Assembly (NCBI GenBank): GCA_002840895.1
Contig: PHCZ01000001.1
Coordinates: 757,473-821,472 of the forward strand
Length of the DNA: 64,000 nucleotides
From: Bacteroidetes bacterium HGW-Bacteroidetes-8
GTDB lineage: Bacteria; Bacteroidota; Bacteroidia; Bacteroidales; UBA932
Direction: 5' to 3'
Part shown: positions 45,022 to 54,548 of the stretch, piece after piece
Numbering within the stretch: position 1 is the first letter of the stretch
Layout: each line of letters opens with the position of its first letter
The notes under the pieces: model-generated
Database searches by the model: none
What the model saw: the letters and a program-made list of their open reading frames with translations, nothing else
Told to the model about the DNA's origin: nothing
Position numbers and translations under genes: made by a program

Positions 45022-47691
45022 ATGAAAGTACATTTTTCATTGCCGTTTAATACTACTGCAGGACAGAAGCTTCTCATAACTGGCTCAATTCCGGAATTTA
45101 AAGAGGATTTCGAAAAGAGCACTAAAAAGCTTTTTTATAGTCAAGGGGTCTGGCACTTTATCATAAAAATTAAACCCGTAAAGGAGTTTACATACTCATA
45201 TCTATTGAAAAATGAGTTAGGGGAGATATCAATCGAGGCAGGCCCTCCAAGACTCTTCTCATATAATGGTGAGGGTGATTGTCGTGTCTATGATCAGTGG
45301 AGAGCATTTGACGATGAGTCACCTTTTATGTCGGTTCCGTTCAGGAGAGTATTTTTTTACAGCAAAAATAACAAACCTATAGTTGAGAGAGATACAATCT
45401 TGTCTCTATCTGCAAACAATATCCCATCCGGATGTTCTGTAAAAATTTCAGGTAATTGCAGCGAGTTGGGTAACTGGAATATTCTAAAAGCTGCAAAAAT
45501 GAATCGAAAAGAAGATGGGTTATGGCACTACTCTACAAATAGAGATAAACTTGATAGTTTGACACAATATAAGTTTATAATAACTACCAATAAGGGTGAA
45601 ATAGTCTGGGAAGAGGGAGAAAACAGGTCTCTACCAGCAGATTATTCTGGGAGATACACTAAGATATTCATCAACCATTTCAGAATCAATATCCGAGCTA
45701 TTAGGCCTCGTCTTTGTGGAACTGCAATCCCGGTTTTCTCTTTAAGAACTAAGAAAAGCTGCGGCGTTGGCGACTTTGCAGATCTAAAACTTATGGTTGA
45801 TCTTCTCAGTGAGGCATCCCAAAATATCCTTCAGCTTCTTCCAGTTAATGATACAACGATCACACACACTTGGGAGGACTCTTATCCTTATAGCTCAATA
45901 TCTGTGTACGCACTCCACCCTTTATATATTAACCTTGAGCTGACCGGTGTCATTAAAGAGAGTGAATTTATGGAGGGACATCAAAAAAATGCAAAAAAAC
46001 TGAACAACCTCAGCTCTATTGATTACGAGTCTGTTGCTAACCTTAAATGGAAATACCTAAAAAAAATATTTAAACAAGAGGGAGATGCTGTACTTAAATC
46101 TAAAGAGTTTACCTCTTTTTTTAAAAATAATGAAGAGTGGCTGATTCCATATGCAGCATTTTGCTATTTGAGAGACAAGTACAAAAGTGCAGATTTTAGA
46201 TGTTGGCCAAAATATTCAACTTTTAACCGCAATGAGATTACGGCGCTTACCTGTGAAGAGAGTAAGTTTTTTAAAGAGATAGCAATACACTATTTTGTTC
46301 AGTTTCATCTGCATAAACAGCTCTCCTATATTCGCGAATATGCTAACAATAAGCAAATTATCTTAAAAGGTGACATACCGATTGGTATTAATAAAAATTC
46401 CGTTGAGGCTTGGGTGGAGCCTCATCTCTTCAATTTTAGAGGCCAGGCAGGAGCGCCACCGGATGATTTCTCGGTAAAGGGACAAAACTGGGGATTTCCA
46501 ACTTACAACTGGGATGTTATGGAGAGAGACGGATTCAGTTGGTGGAAAAAAAGGTTTGTTAAAATGGCAGAGTACTTTGATGCTTACAGAATCGATCATA
46601 TTCTCGGCTTCTTTAGAATTTGGGAAATTCCTGCAAACTCTACAGAGGGGTTGATGGGAAGCTTTAATCCTGCTTTACCATTAAGTGAAGAGGAGATCAG
46701 ATCATTCGGATATGATTTCAATTATGAAAGAGATACTTTGCCATATATCACAGATTCTGTCCTTTATGACTATTTTGGCCAAACAAAAGAGAAGATTAAA
46801 GATGAGTTCCTTGAGGAGTTGTTTAACGGAACATTCCGGCTTAAAGAGTTATTCAGCACTCAAGAAATGATAGAGAGCTTCTTTAAGGAACATCCTGAAT
46901 CTGAATACTCAGGTTTCAGGCAGGAGCTTGTAAGTCTCTGCACAGAGATCCTCTTTTTGCAGGATAGAAGTGACCTGAAAAGGTTTCATCCCAGAATTTC
47001 TTCTCAATTTACAAAATCTTACCAAGCATTGGACTATCATCAGAAAGAGTGCTACAACAGAGTGTACAACCACTTTTTCTATGAAAGAAACGACAGCTTC
47101 TGGTATCACAATGCTATGAAAAGACTACCTTCTCTTATATCATCAACAGGTATGCTTGTCTGTGGTGAAGATCTTGGTATGATTCCCTCTTGCGTACCTG
47201 CAGCGATGGAGAAATTGAGTATTATGACTCTGGAGATCCAAAGAATGCCAAAAGATCCGAAAGATAAATTCGGAAACCCTCGCAATTATCCTTATCTCTC
47301 TGTTTGTACTACAGGGACCCACGACACAAGCACTCTGAGAGGGTGGTGGGAAGAGGATTATAATCAAAGAAAAAGCTATTACAGAGACATATTGGGGTAT
47401 GATGACGAACCTCCTGTTTTCTGCGAGCCTTGGTTATGTACGAGGATAGTAAATGAGCACCTGAACTCACCCTCTATGCTGACAATTCTTCCTCTTCAGG
47501 ATTGGTTGTCAATGTTTCCGGATTTAAGAAGAGAGGACCCTAACAGCGAGAGAATCAATATTCCGGCTAATCCAAAACACTATTGGAGATACAGAATGCA
47601 TCTCAACATTGAGGAGCTTATTGAAAATAAGAACTTTACAAAAACCGTTAAGAGTTTGATAGAGAAGTCGGGAAGGATACTGGAGAGTTGA
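45022..47691 (+). CDS. malQ: 4-alpha-glucanotransferase with two N-terminal CBM20-like domains
   Basis: The protein is 889 residues from the ATG at 45022; the TTG at 45013 is a weaker start. The first 240 residues contain two starch-binding-like modules (LLITGSIPEF... GVWHFIIKI and SGNCSELGNWNILKAAKM). The GH77 domain follows: GVGDFADLKLMVDL, ILQLLPVNDT, DIPIGINKNS, the nucleophile region FDAYRIDHILGFFRIWEIP, the acid/base CGEDLGMIP and GTHDTSTLRGWWEED. There is an insert of about 130 residues before the acid/base region, as in plant DPE2-type and Bacteroidota enzymes. It remodels maltodextrins or glycogen in the cytosol. It has no polysaccharide-locus neighbours here. Confidence 0.94.
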   Translation: MKVHFSLPFNTTAGQKLLITGSIPEFKEDFEKSTKKLFYSQGVWHFIIKIKPVKEFTYSYLLKNELGEISIEAGPPRLFSYNGEGDCRVYDQWRAFDDESPFMSVPFRRVFFYSKNNKPIVERDTILSLSANNIPSGCSVKISGNCSELGNWNILKAAKMNRKEDGLWHYSTNRDKLDSLTQYKFIITTNKGEIVWEEGENRSLPADYSGRYTKIFINHFRINIRAIRPRLCGTAIPVFSLRTKKSCGVGDFADLKLMVDLLSEASQNILQLLPVNDTTITHTWEDSYPYSSISVYALHPLYINLELTGVIKESEFMEGHQKNAKKLNNLSSIDYESVANLKWKYLKKIFKQEGDAVLKSKEFTSFFKNNEEWLIPYAAFCYLRDKYKSADFRCWPKYSTFNRNEITALTCEESKFFKEIAIHYFVQFHLHKQLSYIREYANNKQIILKGDIPIGINKNSVEAWVEPHLFNFRGQAGAPPDDFSVKGQNWGFPTYNWDVMERDGFSWWKKRFVKMAEYFDAYRIDHILGFFRIWEIPANSTEGLMGSFNPALPLSEEEIRSFGYDFNYERDTLPYITDSVLYDYFGQTKEKIKDEFLEELFNGTFRLKELFSTQEMIESFFKEHPESEYSGFRQELVSLCTEILFLQDRSDLKRFHPRISSQFTKSYQALDYHQKECYNRVYNHFFYERNDSFWYHNAMKRLPSLISSTGMLVCGEDLGMIPSCVPAAMEKLSIMTLEIQRMPKDPKDKFGNPRNYPYLSVCTTGTHDTSTLRGWWEEDYNQRKSYYRDILGYDDEPPVFCEPWLCTRIVNEHLNSPSMLTILPLQDWLSMFPDLRREDPNSERINIPANPKHYWRYRMHLNIEELIENKNFTKTVKSLIEKSGRILES

Positions 47692-47700
47692 TTTATCTGC

Positions 47701-48870
47701 CTAAGCTTTTTTATGTATCTTATCCATTATTAATGCTATAGCACCATCTCCGGTAACATTGCAAGCTGTGCCGAAGCTATCCATAGTAATATAAAGCGCT
47801 ATCATCAGGCCGGTGAGCATTTGGTCAAAACCGAGCATAGTTTGCAATATTGCTATTGCTGCCATTATTGCTCCTCCCGGTACCCCCGGGGCTGCCACCA
47901 TTGTGATTCCCAGCATCATTATAAATCCTGCAAAAAGTGATATATCTGTACTCATACCTGTCATATACATAATTGCATAGGCACAGGAGACAATCTTTAG
48001 AGTGCTTCCGGAGAGGTGAATTGTTGCACATAATGGAATTACAAAATCTGCTACCTCCGGATCGACACCGTTTTTCTTCGCCTGAATCAATGTAACAGGA
48101 ATTGTCGCTGCCGATGATTGTGTACCCAAAGCAGTAACATAGGCCGGTAGCATAGTTATAAGTGCTTTAATCGGGTTCTTTCCTGACACTGCACCTGCTA
48201 TTACAAACTGAAAAAGCAGCAGTATAACGTGCATTGCAAAAATTACAATAATTACCTTAAAAAAGAGCGATAGAATCATAGTAACCTGACCCTCTGCACC
48301 AATTTTGAGGAATATGCCAAAAATGTAGTAGGGTAAAAGAGGAATTATCGCCTTCTGAATAATGAGTATAATTATTTTACGAAACTCACTTAGCGCCCCT
48401 TTGAGTCTCTCTGCGTTTACCGCTGATACTCCTATTCCTATAACAAATGCAAATACAAGAGCTGTTGTTACACCCATTACAGGAGTCATATCAAAAGTAA
48501 AGAATGCAGTTATCACGTCAGAAAATTGAAACCCAGACCCGCTTAAGGTAGTACTCGGTTCAATTAGAAAAGGGAGAGACCACTTTGTTGTAAAGAAAGA
48601 GAAAAAACCTGCTATAAGCGTAGATCCATATGCGATTAAAACCGTTATTATCAACAACCTTCCTGCACCTTTCCCAAGATCGGCAATTCCGGGTGCAATT
48701 AGCCCCAGAATAAGCAGAGGAATTATGAAAGAGAGAAAATTGCTGAACAGACCATTAACTGTTACAAAAACTCTTACAGCCCATACAGGAAAGAAGAGAG
48801 AGCATCCAATACCGATAATAATTGCAATTACAATCTTTGTAAGAAGCCCGGATTTGAATTTAAATATCAT
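47701..48870 (-). CDS. dicarboxylate/amino acid:cation symporter (DAACS family)
   Basis: The protein is 389 residues with about eight membrane segments and re-entrant regions. It has the family Ser-rich hairpin and binding motifs in altered form: ALGTQSSAATIPVTLIQAKKNGVDPEVADFVIPLCATIHLSGSTLK and GVPGGAIMAAIAILQTMLGF. The late DSFGTACNVTGDGAIALIMDK carries the Asp/Asn/Asp cation and substrate site typical of glutamate/aspartate and C4-dicarboxylate carriers. It overlaps the asparaginase gene by 4 nt (ATGA), so it probably takes up the acidic amino acid released by that enzyme. Asp, Glu or succinate are all possible substrates. Confidence 0.92.
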   Translation of the reverse strand: MIFKFKSGLLTKIVIAIIIGIGCSLFFPVWAVRVFVTVNGLFSNFLSFIIPLLILGLIAPGIADLGKGAGRLLIITVLIAYGSTLIAGFFSFFTTKWSLPFLIEPSTTLSGSGFQFSDVITAFFTFDMTPVMGVTTALVFAFVIGIGVSAVNAERLKGALSEFRKIIILIIQKAIIPLLPYYIFGIFLKIGAEGQVTMILSLFFKVIIVIFAMHVILLLFQFVIAGAVSGKNPIKALITMLPAYVTALGTQSSAATIPVTLIQAKKNGVDPEVADFVIPLCATIHLSGSTLKIVSCAYAIMYMTGMSTDISLFAGFIMMLGITMVAAPGVPGGAIMAAIAILQTMLGFDQMLTGLMIALYITMDSFGTACNVTGDGAIALIMDKIHKKA

Positions 48871-49877
48871 AAACTACCATTTTTAACTATTCTCTCCTCT
48901 CCCTTAAGGAGGCCAACGCCAACTTCTCCAGAAGAGTTTGCCCAGGCTCTATGCATCATTGCAGTATTAAAAACAAGAGCAATATTACCCTTTCCGTCTA
49001 CCGCTATAATCCCTCCTCCGGATCCTCCCATAGGGCTGATTTTATTGAAAATAACCTCATTTGATGCCTCAACAAGGGATAATCCCCTATACTCCATTAG
49101 TGCAGATATATCATAGGCCACAACCCGTCTTATCCAGTACTCACCGTGTCCTGTACCGGATATCGCTGCTGTACTGTTATTTGCGTATGTTCCCGCGCCA
49201 ATAACAGGTACATCTCCCACCCTCCCCCATTTTTTGCCTGACATCCCGCCAGTAGATGTTGCGGCGGAGAGATTCCCGTAAATATCAAGTGCAACACAAC
49301 CGACAGTTCCTCCGGGATTGGGACTCTCCTTGCTCTCTTTGATTCTGTTTAGTTGCTCTTCTCTCTGTTTTGTGGAGAAATAGCTGTTGTCAACCGATTC
49401 CAACCCCATTGATTTTGAAAAAGCAGAGGCGCCCTCTCCAATAAGCAAAACGTGGGCGGTGCTATCCATAACCATCCTGGCAGCCATTATCGGGTTCTTA
49501 ATGTCTCTTAACCCTGCAACAGCTCCTGCTTTCAAGTTTGATCCATCCATAATAGCAGCATCCAGTTCGTGAACTCCGTCAATATTTTTAACGGCACCCT
49601 TGCCTGCGTTAAAAAGCGGACAGTTCTCCAAATACACTACAACCTTCTCTACAGCTTCAAGAGATCTCCCCCCTTGTGAGAGAATTTTAGTTCCTATCTC
49701 TAAGGCTTCCAGAAGATGTTTTTCATACTCCGCTATCTTTTGAGGATTCAGACTTGAAGGTGTGCCTCCCGCTCCTCCGTGTATTGCAATTGTCCAAACC
49801 TTCTGATTGGTCTGTGCCTGTAATTGTGTAATAACAACTAAAAATATTAGAATTAAAAACGAACTCTGTTTAAACAT
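48867..49877 (-). CDS. exported isoaspartyl peptidase / L-asparaginase (Ntn hydrolase)
   Basis: The protein is 336 residues. A signal peptide (about 1-21, ending LQAQ) is followed by IAIHGGAGG at the start of the plant-type asparaginase fold. The autocleavage site is in PNPGGTVGCVALD, where Thr becomes the N-terminal nucleophile, and STGGMSGKKWGRVGD binds substrate. It removes beta-aspartyl residues from peptides and can hydrolyse asparagine, yielding aspartate. It is coupled by ATGA overlap to the acidic-substrate symporter gene. It has its own -7 box and is separated from the S46 peptidase operon by a terminator. Confidence 0.92.
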   Translation of the reverse strand: MFKQSSFLILIFLVVITQLQAQTNQKVWTIAIHGGAGGTPSSLNPQKIAEYEKHLLEALEIGTKILSQGGRSLEAVEKVVVYLENCPLFNAGKGAVKNIDGVHELDAAIMDGSNLKAGAVAGLRDIKNPIMAARMVMDSTAHVLLIGEGASAFSKSMGLESVDNSYFSTKQREEQLNRIKESKESPNPGGTVGCVALDIYGNLSAATSTGGMSGKKWGRVGDVPVIGAGTYANNSTAAISGTGHGEYWIRRVVAYDISALMEYRGLSLVEASNEVIFNKISPMGGSGGGIIAVDGKGNIALVFNTAMMHRAWANSSGEVGVGLLKGEERIVKNGSL

Positions 49878-49933
49878 AATTAGATTTTTAAATGATTACT
49901 AATCTAAAGTGCACAAGATGCTAGTCTCATTTA

Positions 49934-49941
49934 CAAATATA
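49934..49941 (-). promoter_or_regulatory. Bacteroidota -7 element for the asparaginase-symporter operon
   Basis: On the minus strand this reads TATATTTG (TAnnTTTG). It is 56 nt before the ATG at 49877, implying a leader of about 50 nt. Confidence 0.5.
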
Positions 49942-49969
49942 GTTGATAATTCTATTAATTTCATAAAGC

Positions 49970-50013
49970 TCAAAAAAACAAATCAGGGCAACCCTGTTAC
50001 GGAGATGCCCTGA
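49970..50013 (-). terminator. intrinsic terminator of the surface proteolysis operon
   Basis: An 8-bp stem (50006-50013 with 49983-49990) and 15-nt loop is followed on the minus strand by TTTGTTTTTTTG. It lies 24 nt after the S46 peptidase stop and separates that operon from the asparaginase genes. Confidence 0.78.
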
Positions 50014-50036
50014 ACTTTAATCTTTAAATAACTCTG

Positions 50037-52253
50037 TTATTTTGTGATTTTCAACTCTCTCAAAACATATTGTGAAGGAGAGTATTTATCGAGAATAAAC
50101 AGAATGTATCTGATATCTAACGCTATAGACCTTGATATATCCTTATCGTATCTGAAATCTGAGGCCACTCCCTGCCATATTCTGTCAAAATTCAGTCCAA
50201 CCAGCTCACCTTTCGAGTTTAATACAGGAGAGCCTGAGCTGCCACTGGTTGTATGCGCATCTGTTAAAAAGTTAACTGTAAGTTTACCATTGTCAGATGC
50301 ATAAACACCATAATCCCCTTTTTCGATAAGATCCCTCACTTTTTTTGGCAGATAGAACTGCTCATCCTCAATGTTGTTCAGATATTTATCATTTGCCCCG
50401 TCCAAAGTTGTAAAACTGCTATAAAAGAGTCCATCCTGAGCTTTTGCACCGTTTACCCTGCCATAGCTTATTCTTTGAGAGTTGTTGGCGTCCGGATAGA
50501 TTATCTTCTCTCCATTCATCTCCAAATAACCTCTCATATATATGTTGTTTAACTCCATTAGACGAGATTGTAGCTCACCTCTTACTCTCATTATTTTATT
50601 TACATTTATCATATAGTAACCTATTGCGAGCTGATAAAGTGGATCTTCCTTGATATTACCTGAGAGATCTCTATTACTATCCTCCAAAAATTGAATCAGT
50701 CTCCCCTTATCGGTGAAGATTGAATTTTTGAAGAGCTCTTGAGATAACCGCTGTGCGTCACCCTCATATTGTGTAAGGTATTTAACCATCGCATCCGGTT
50801 TGAAAATATCCGGCATATTTTGGTAATATTTGACCATCATATTCCTGAACATCTTTCTATCAACCTCTAAATCCCAGTTTTCAAAAAACTGATGAGTCAG
50901 TCCTATCAATCTTTTAGCCTCTGAGTTTGCTGCTTTGATATCTAAATTTTTCCTGGAGTAGATAGCAGCCAACTTTTCAAACTTACCGATAAAAGGGACT
51001 ATCTCAGAGCCGTTTATACCGGCCTCATTAAAATAAGCTTCTGCCAGATTATAAACAGCCACATCTTTATATAGCTCCTCCATCCTCTCCAGAATACCTG
51101 AATACATCTCCGCTCTTTTAGAATCTGCAGCAACCCATCTTTTATAATTACCCTCTTCAACCCTTTTTTTATTCACCAGATCCATTCTGGTAACTCCCAT
51201 TATTTCGCCTCTCCATCTTAGATAGCTATTCTCTATTGAAGATAGTCTTGTGGTGTACCTAAACCTGAGTTGGGGGTTCTCATCAATCGCACTATTAATT
51301 ATATCTATCTTCTCCTTTCGTATTCCTACTTTATGAACATTCTCCCCATAAATTATTCTATCAAGAGCAAATGATGGAACATACTCTTTCGTCGAGCCGG
51401 GAAATCCAGCAACCATTATAAAATCACCATCTTTAACCCCTTTTAATGAAATTTTCAAGTAACTGGCAGGTTTATAAGGCACATTCTTATTAGAAAAAGT
51501 GGATGGCTTGTTCTCTTTGTTTGAATATACTCTTAAAATAGCAAAATCACCGGTATGCCTTGGCCAACTGTAGTTGTCCTTATGTCCTCCAAACTTACCT
51601 ATTGAAAAGGGTGGTGCAGCTACCATTCTGATGTCCCTGTAAACCGCATACACACTCATTATATATTGGCTGTTCCCAAATAGAGCCTGCATTCTCACTT
51701 CGTATCCTGTTTCTTTTGTTGCCAAAGAGGCTAACCTCTTTCCATTTTCATCAATTTTTAAAGAGCGCTCCGGACCGGTAAGAGAATCAGTTCCCTCAAG
51801 AATAACTCCAGTAACATCTTCCATTCTTATAAGCTGTTTCATCTGTAAACCTCTGCAAAGTGACTCCTCTGCTCTGTTGCGGGCCCAGTAGCCGTATTTT
51901 AAGAAATCATTCTCGCTATTAGAAAACCTCTCGATATAAGAGAGTATAACGTGATAGTTTGTTATTATTAACCCACTGTCCGAGATAAAACTTGCGGTAC
52001 CGAAACTTCTTAAATTGGCCCCCTCTCCCATAAGCCCTATAACAGCATCTTTGATACAAGCCCTGTTTATACTGTAAATCTCCTCTGCACTTAGTTTGAG
52101 ACCCATCTTTCTCATTTGCTCAAACTTCTGATTCTTGAGCAGTAAAGGGAGCCACATACCCTCATCGGCAGCAGAGTTATTGGGAAATAACAAAAAAAGG
52201 AAAGCAAAAAACGATATAAGAACCCTCTTCATTTTATCTATTTTATTGTTCAT
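50037..52253 (-). CDS. S46-family dipeptidyl-peptidase, DPP11-like (Asp/Glu specific)
   Basis: The protein is 738 residues. A signal peptide (about 8-29) precedes a trypsin-like fold split by a large helical domain. Catalytic residues are His101 (ITNYHVI), Asp in RHTGDFAILRVY (about 237) and Ser673 in SGSSGSPVLN. Exactly 18 residues after the Ser lies Arg691 (LVGLNFDR). In P. gingivalis DPP11 this residue is Arg673 and gives preference for Asp/Glu at P1; DPP7 has Gly. The enzyme should release N-terminal dipeptides ending in Asp or Glu in the periplasm. An ATG at 52232 is an alternative start. It is the last gene of the sigma/FecR-linked operon. Confidence 0.9.
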   Translation of the reverse strand: MNNKIDKMKRVLISFFAFLFLLFPNNSAADEGMWLPLLLKNQKFEQMRKMGLKLSAEEIYSINRACIKDAVIGLMGEGANLRSFGTASFISDSGLIITNYHVILSYIERFSNSENDFLKYGYWARNRAEESLCRGLQMKQLIRMEDVTGVILEGTDSLTGPERSLKIDENGKRLASLATKETGYEVRMQALFGNSQYIMSVYAVYRDIRMVAAPPFSIGKFGGHKDNYSWPRHTGDFAILRVYSNKENKPSTFSNKNVPYKPASYLKISLKGVKDGDFIMVAGFPGSTKEYVPSFALDRIIYGENVHKVGIRKEKIDIINSAIDENPQLRFRYTTRLSSIENSYLRWRGEIMGVTRMDLVNKKRVEEGNYKRWVAADSKRAEMYSGILERMEELYKDVAVYNLAEAYFNEAGINGSEIVPFIGKFEKLAAIYSRKNLDIKAANSEAKRLIGLTHQFFENWDLEVDRKMFRNMMVKYYQNMPDIFKPDAMVKYLTQYEGDAQRLSQELFKNSIFTDKGRLIQFLEDSNRDLSGNIKEDPLYQLAIGYYMINVNKIMRVRGELQSRLMELNNIYMRGYLEMNGEKIIYPDANNSQRISYGRVNGAKAQDGLFYSSFTTLDGANDKYLNNIEDEQFYLPKKVRDLIEKGDYGVYASDNGKLTVNFLTDAHTTSGSSGSPVLNSKGELVGLNFDRIWQGVASDFRYDKDISRSIALDIRYILFILDKYSPSQYVLRELKITK

Positions 52254-52257
52254 CTAT

Positions 52258-54546
52258 TTATCTCTTTTCTATAATATCAATTAAAAAATCATAATGCTCT
52301 CTTCTCACCTTTGAGCTCTTAGCCAGCTTTTTAATTCGGGCAGTAGTTTTGCTTAACTGGCTAAATCCGGCTTCGCTTATAACTGCAGACGAGCCTGTTA
52401 TTGGCTCCTCTCCCTTGTAGTTAATTTTGGAAATATTCCTGAGCATCTGAATATATGTGATCTGAATATTTTTTTCATACAGAGAGTCGCCTCCCAGGAT
52501 TTGCCAGATAAAAGTATCTAGATCCTGAAGATACTCGTTTAAAGAGTAGGCGTTTTTTGATAATGAAGCACTGCTAAGAATTCTCGGCAAAATAAAGTTA
52601 TTCAGTAGCGATGAGACCAGCTCTGACTCTTTTTTTAAAATATCTTCTGTCAAAGAGCCGGTAATTATAGCTAACTCCTCTCTATCAAGATATTTTGGAG
52701 CCTCTTTTATCTGTTCAAGAATGAATTTCAGAGCCTCTCTCTGTCTATCTGCTGTAACAGCAGTGTACTTAACGCTCCCTTCAACTGCAGGCCCCTGGAT
52801 GGTATATACACCTCCCAAATACGACATTGACAGAGAGATATATCTAAAATACTGTTTTGATAAAGATTCATATCTATTCTCAATATCCTTCAAAGTTCCT
52901 CCTGCTGTTATTGTCCAATTGATTAAACTATCCAGAATAATTCTGGTATTCTTAATACCATTTAAAGAAGATACAAGAATATCGTTTCCAAGTGATTCAG
53001 ACTGGGAAGAGGGGTCAGGTGAGATAGCAGCGGTGATGAATGGAGCAAAAAGATACATTGGATCTGATCCCTTAGATGCAAACAGAGAGTCAAGTGCCTG
53101 AAGTTCTTGATGTGGAGATTTTGCCCTGTGAATGTATTTATAGCCATACTCAATTGACAAATAGTCATATGGACCGAGAACCGGAGGGGTCATTTTAACC
53201 CCTCTCTCAAAATCTCCCGGTTGTGCAATATGGTTATATCTTGCATAGTCCATAATGGAAGCAGTTGTTCCATACTTAGCTGTGAAGGCAGCTGACCTTA
53301 GAGAGTCTGGAGGGTATGCATAAGAGCTTCTCATATTGTGCTGTAAACCCAGCATATGTCCCACTTCGTGAGCAATCGCATATCTTATCATCTCCCCGGT
53401 CATCTCTTGATCGTACTTTAGAGCTCTGGCTCTTGAATCTACTGCAGCAGTCTGTGTAAATCGCCACATATTAAGAAGGTTAATTACATTGTTCCACCAC
53501 AATACCTCTCCGTTAACTATCTCTCCGCTTCTTGGATCACACCATATCTGGCCCGCTGCATTGGCCTCCTCGAGAGGAATATAACGTATAACATTTGTCT
53601 TAATATCGTATGGGTCAAACAGTGAATCATTAACCGGGAACTCTTTTGCAATTATGGTGTTTTTGAAACCAATTCTTTTAAAAGCGTCGTTCCAATCTTC
53701 AACTCCCAATTTAATAAAGGGAATCCAATCTTTGGGAAAATATGGTTCAATATAGATAGTGATTGCTCTTTGTGGCTCTACCAACTCCCCTTTTGAATGG
53801 AGGGCTATTTCATCTGCTTTAGGCTCTAATCTCCATCTGGAGATATAGTTGTTGGTTTTAATTGAACTCCCGCTCGAATATAATTTCCTGTTGTAGGGCA
53901 GAAAACCTACCCTATCGTCATTGAAGCGGGCAACCATAGGCTCCTTTGACAGCAAAAGCATAAAATACTGTACAGTAATGGTAAAGGTCTCCTTACCTCC
54001 AAGAAACTCGTAGTAACTTCTGATGTTTAGATGGTCTTCATACTGGCGAATAAACTGAATACCACTAAGTTTAGTTTCTATACGACCTTTTTTTACATTT
54101 TCCGGGAGAGGCCAGGCAAGCTGCACCTCCTGAGAAAAGTAATTTGTCACATCTATGGTAGAACAATTGCCTGATGGGCCTGTTGACTCTATTTCAAAGA
54201 TATCTACTCCTCCAACCTTCATATTCCTCTCCAGTGCCTCGTAGATAGGGTTATCTTTGTCTACCTCGACAAAATTGTTAATCTGCTCAATGACTAAATA
54301 TTTATCTCTTTTTGAGAAGCGTATTACTACCGGAGGCCTTCTCATCTGTCCTGCAGCATAAACCTTTGCAGATGGTGAGCTCAAATCAACTATTCTGGAG
54401 CCAAAAAGAATATCCCTCCCCAGCAATGAGTCCGGTATCACAAACTTATACCTTTTACCGGTTTGAATTACATCTATAAAATCTTTAGCATCTGCAGTAT
54501 AAAGGCCTATTAGAAAAGCTGTAAGGAGGGCTATTTTTTTAATCAT
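52258..54546 (-). CDS. exported zinc metalloprotease, metzincin-like (DUF5117/DUF5118 type)
   Basis: The protein is 762 residues with a signal peptide (about 1-20, ending ADA). The zinc site is AIAHEVGHMLGLQHN (His393, Glu394, His397, His403), the full HExxHxxGxxH metzincin motif, and a Met-turn TASIMDYARYN follows about 30 residues later. The beta-rich N-terminal half and the helical C-terminal third match large Bacteroidota DUF5117-type proteases. It probably cuts proteins or long peptides outside the inner membrane. It is encoded 4 nt before the DPP11-like peptidase gene and 2 nt after the Calx-beta-like lipoprotein gene, which supports a joint role in protein breakdown. Confidence 0.88.
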   Translation of the reverse strand: MIKKIALLTAFLIGLYTADAKDFIDVIQTGKRYKFVIPDSLLGRDILFGSRIVDLSSPSAKVYAAGQMRRPPVVIRFSKRDKYLVIEQINNFVEVDKDNPIYEALERNMKVGGVDIFEIESTGPSGNCSTIDVTNYFSQEVQLAWPLPENVKKGRIETKLSGIQFIRQYEDHLNIRSYYEFLGGKETFTITVQYFMLLLSKEPMVARFNDDRVGFLPYNRKLYSSGSSIKTNNYISRWRLEPKADEIALHSKGELVEPQRAITIYIEPYFPKDWIPFIKLGVEDWNDAFKRIGFKNTIIAKEFPVNDSLFDPYDIKTNVIRYIPLEEANAAGQIWCDPRSGEIVNGEVLWWNNVINLLNMWRFTQTAAVDSRARALKYDQEMTGEMIRYAIAHEVGHMLGLQHNMRSSYAYPPDSLRSAAFTAKYGTTASIMDYARYNHIAQPGDFERGVKMTPPVLGPYDYLSIEYGYKYIHRAKSPHQELQALDSLFASKGSDPMYLFAPFITAAISPDPSSQSESLGNDILVSSLNGIKNTRIILDSLINWTITAGGTLKDIENRYESLSKQYFRYISLSMSYLGGVYTIQGPAVEGSVKYTAVTADRQREALKFILEQIKEAPKYLDREELAIITGSLTEDILKKESELVSSLLNNFILPRILSSASLSKNAYSLNEYLQDLDTFIWQILGGDSLYEKNIQITYIQMLRNISKINYKGEEPITGSSAVISEAGFSQLSKTTARIKKLAKSSKVRREHYDFLIDIIEKR

Positions 54547-54548
54547 CT

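Noticed and set aside
45022..47691. Part of a starch-utilisation locus
   Set aside because: Neighbours are an omega-amidase and an acidic-substrate symporter; no SusC/D or amylase is nearby, so malQ looks like a stand-alone glycogen/maltodextrin gene.
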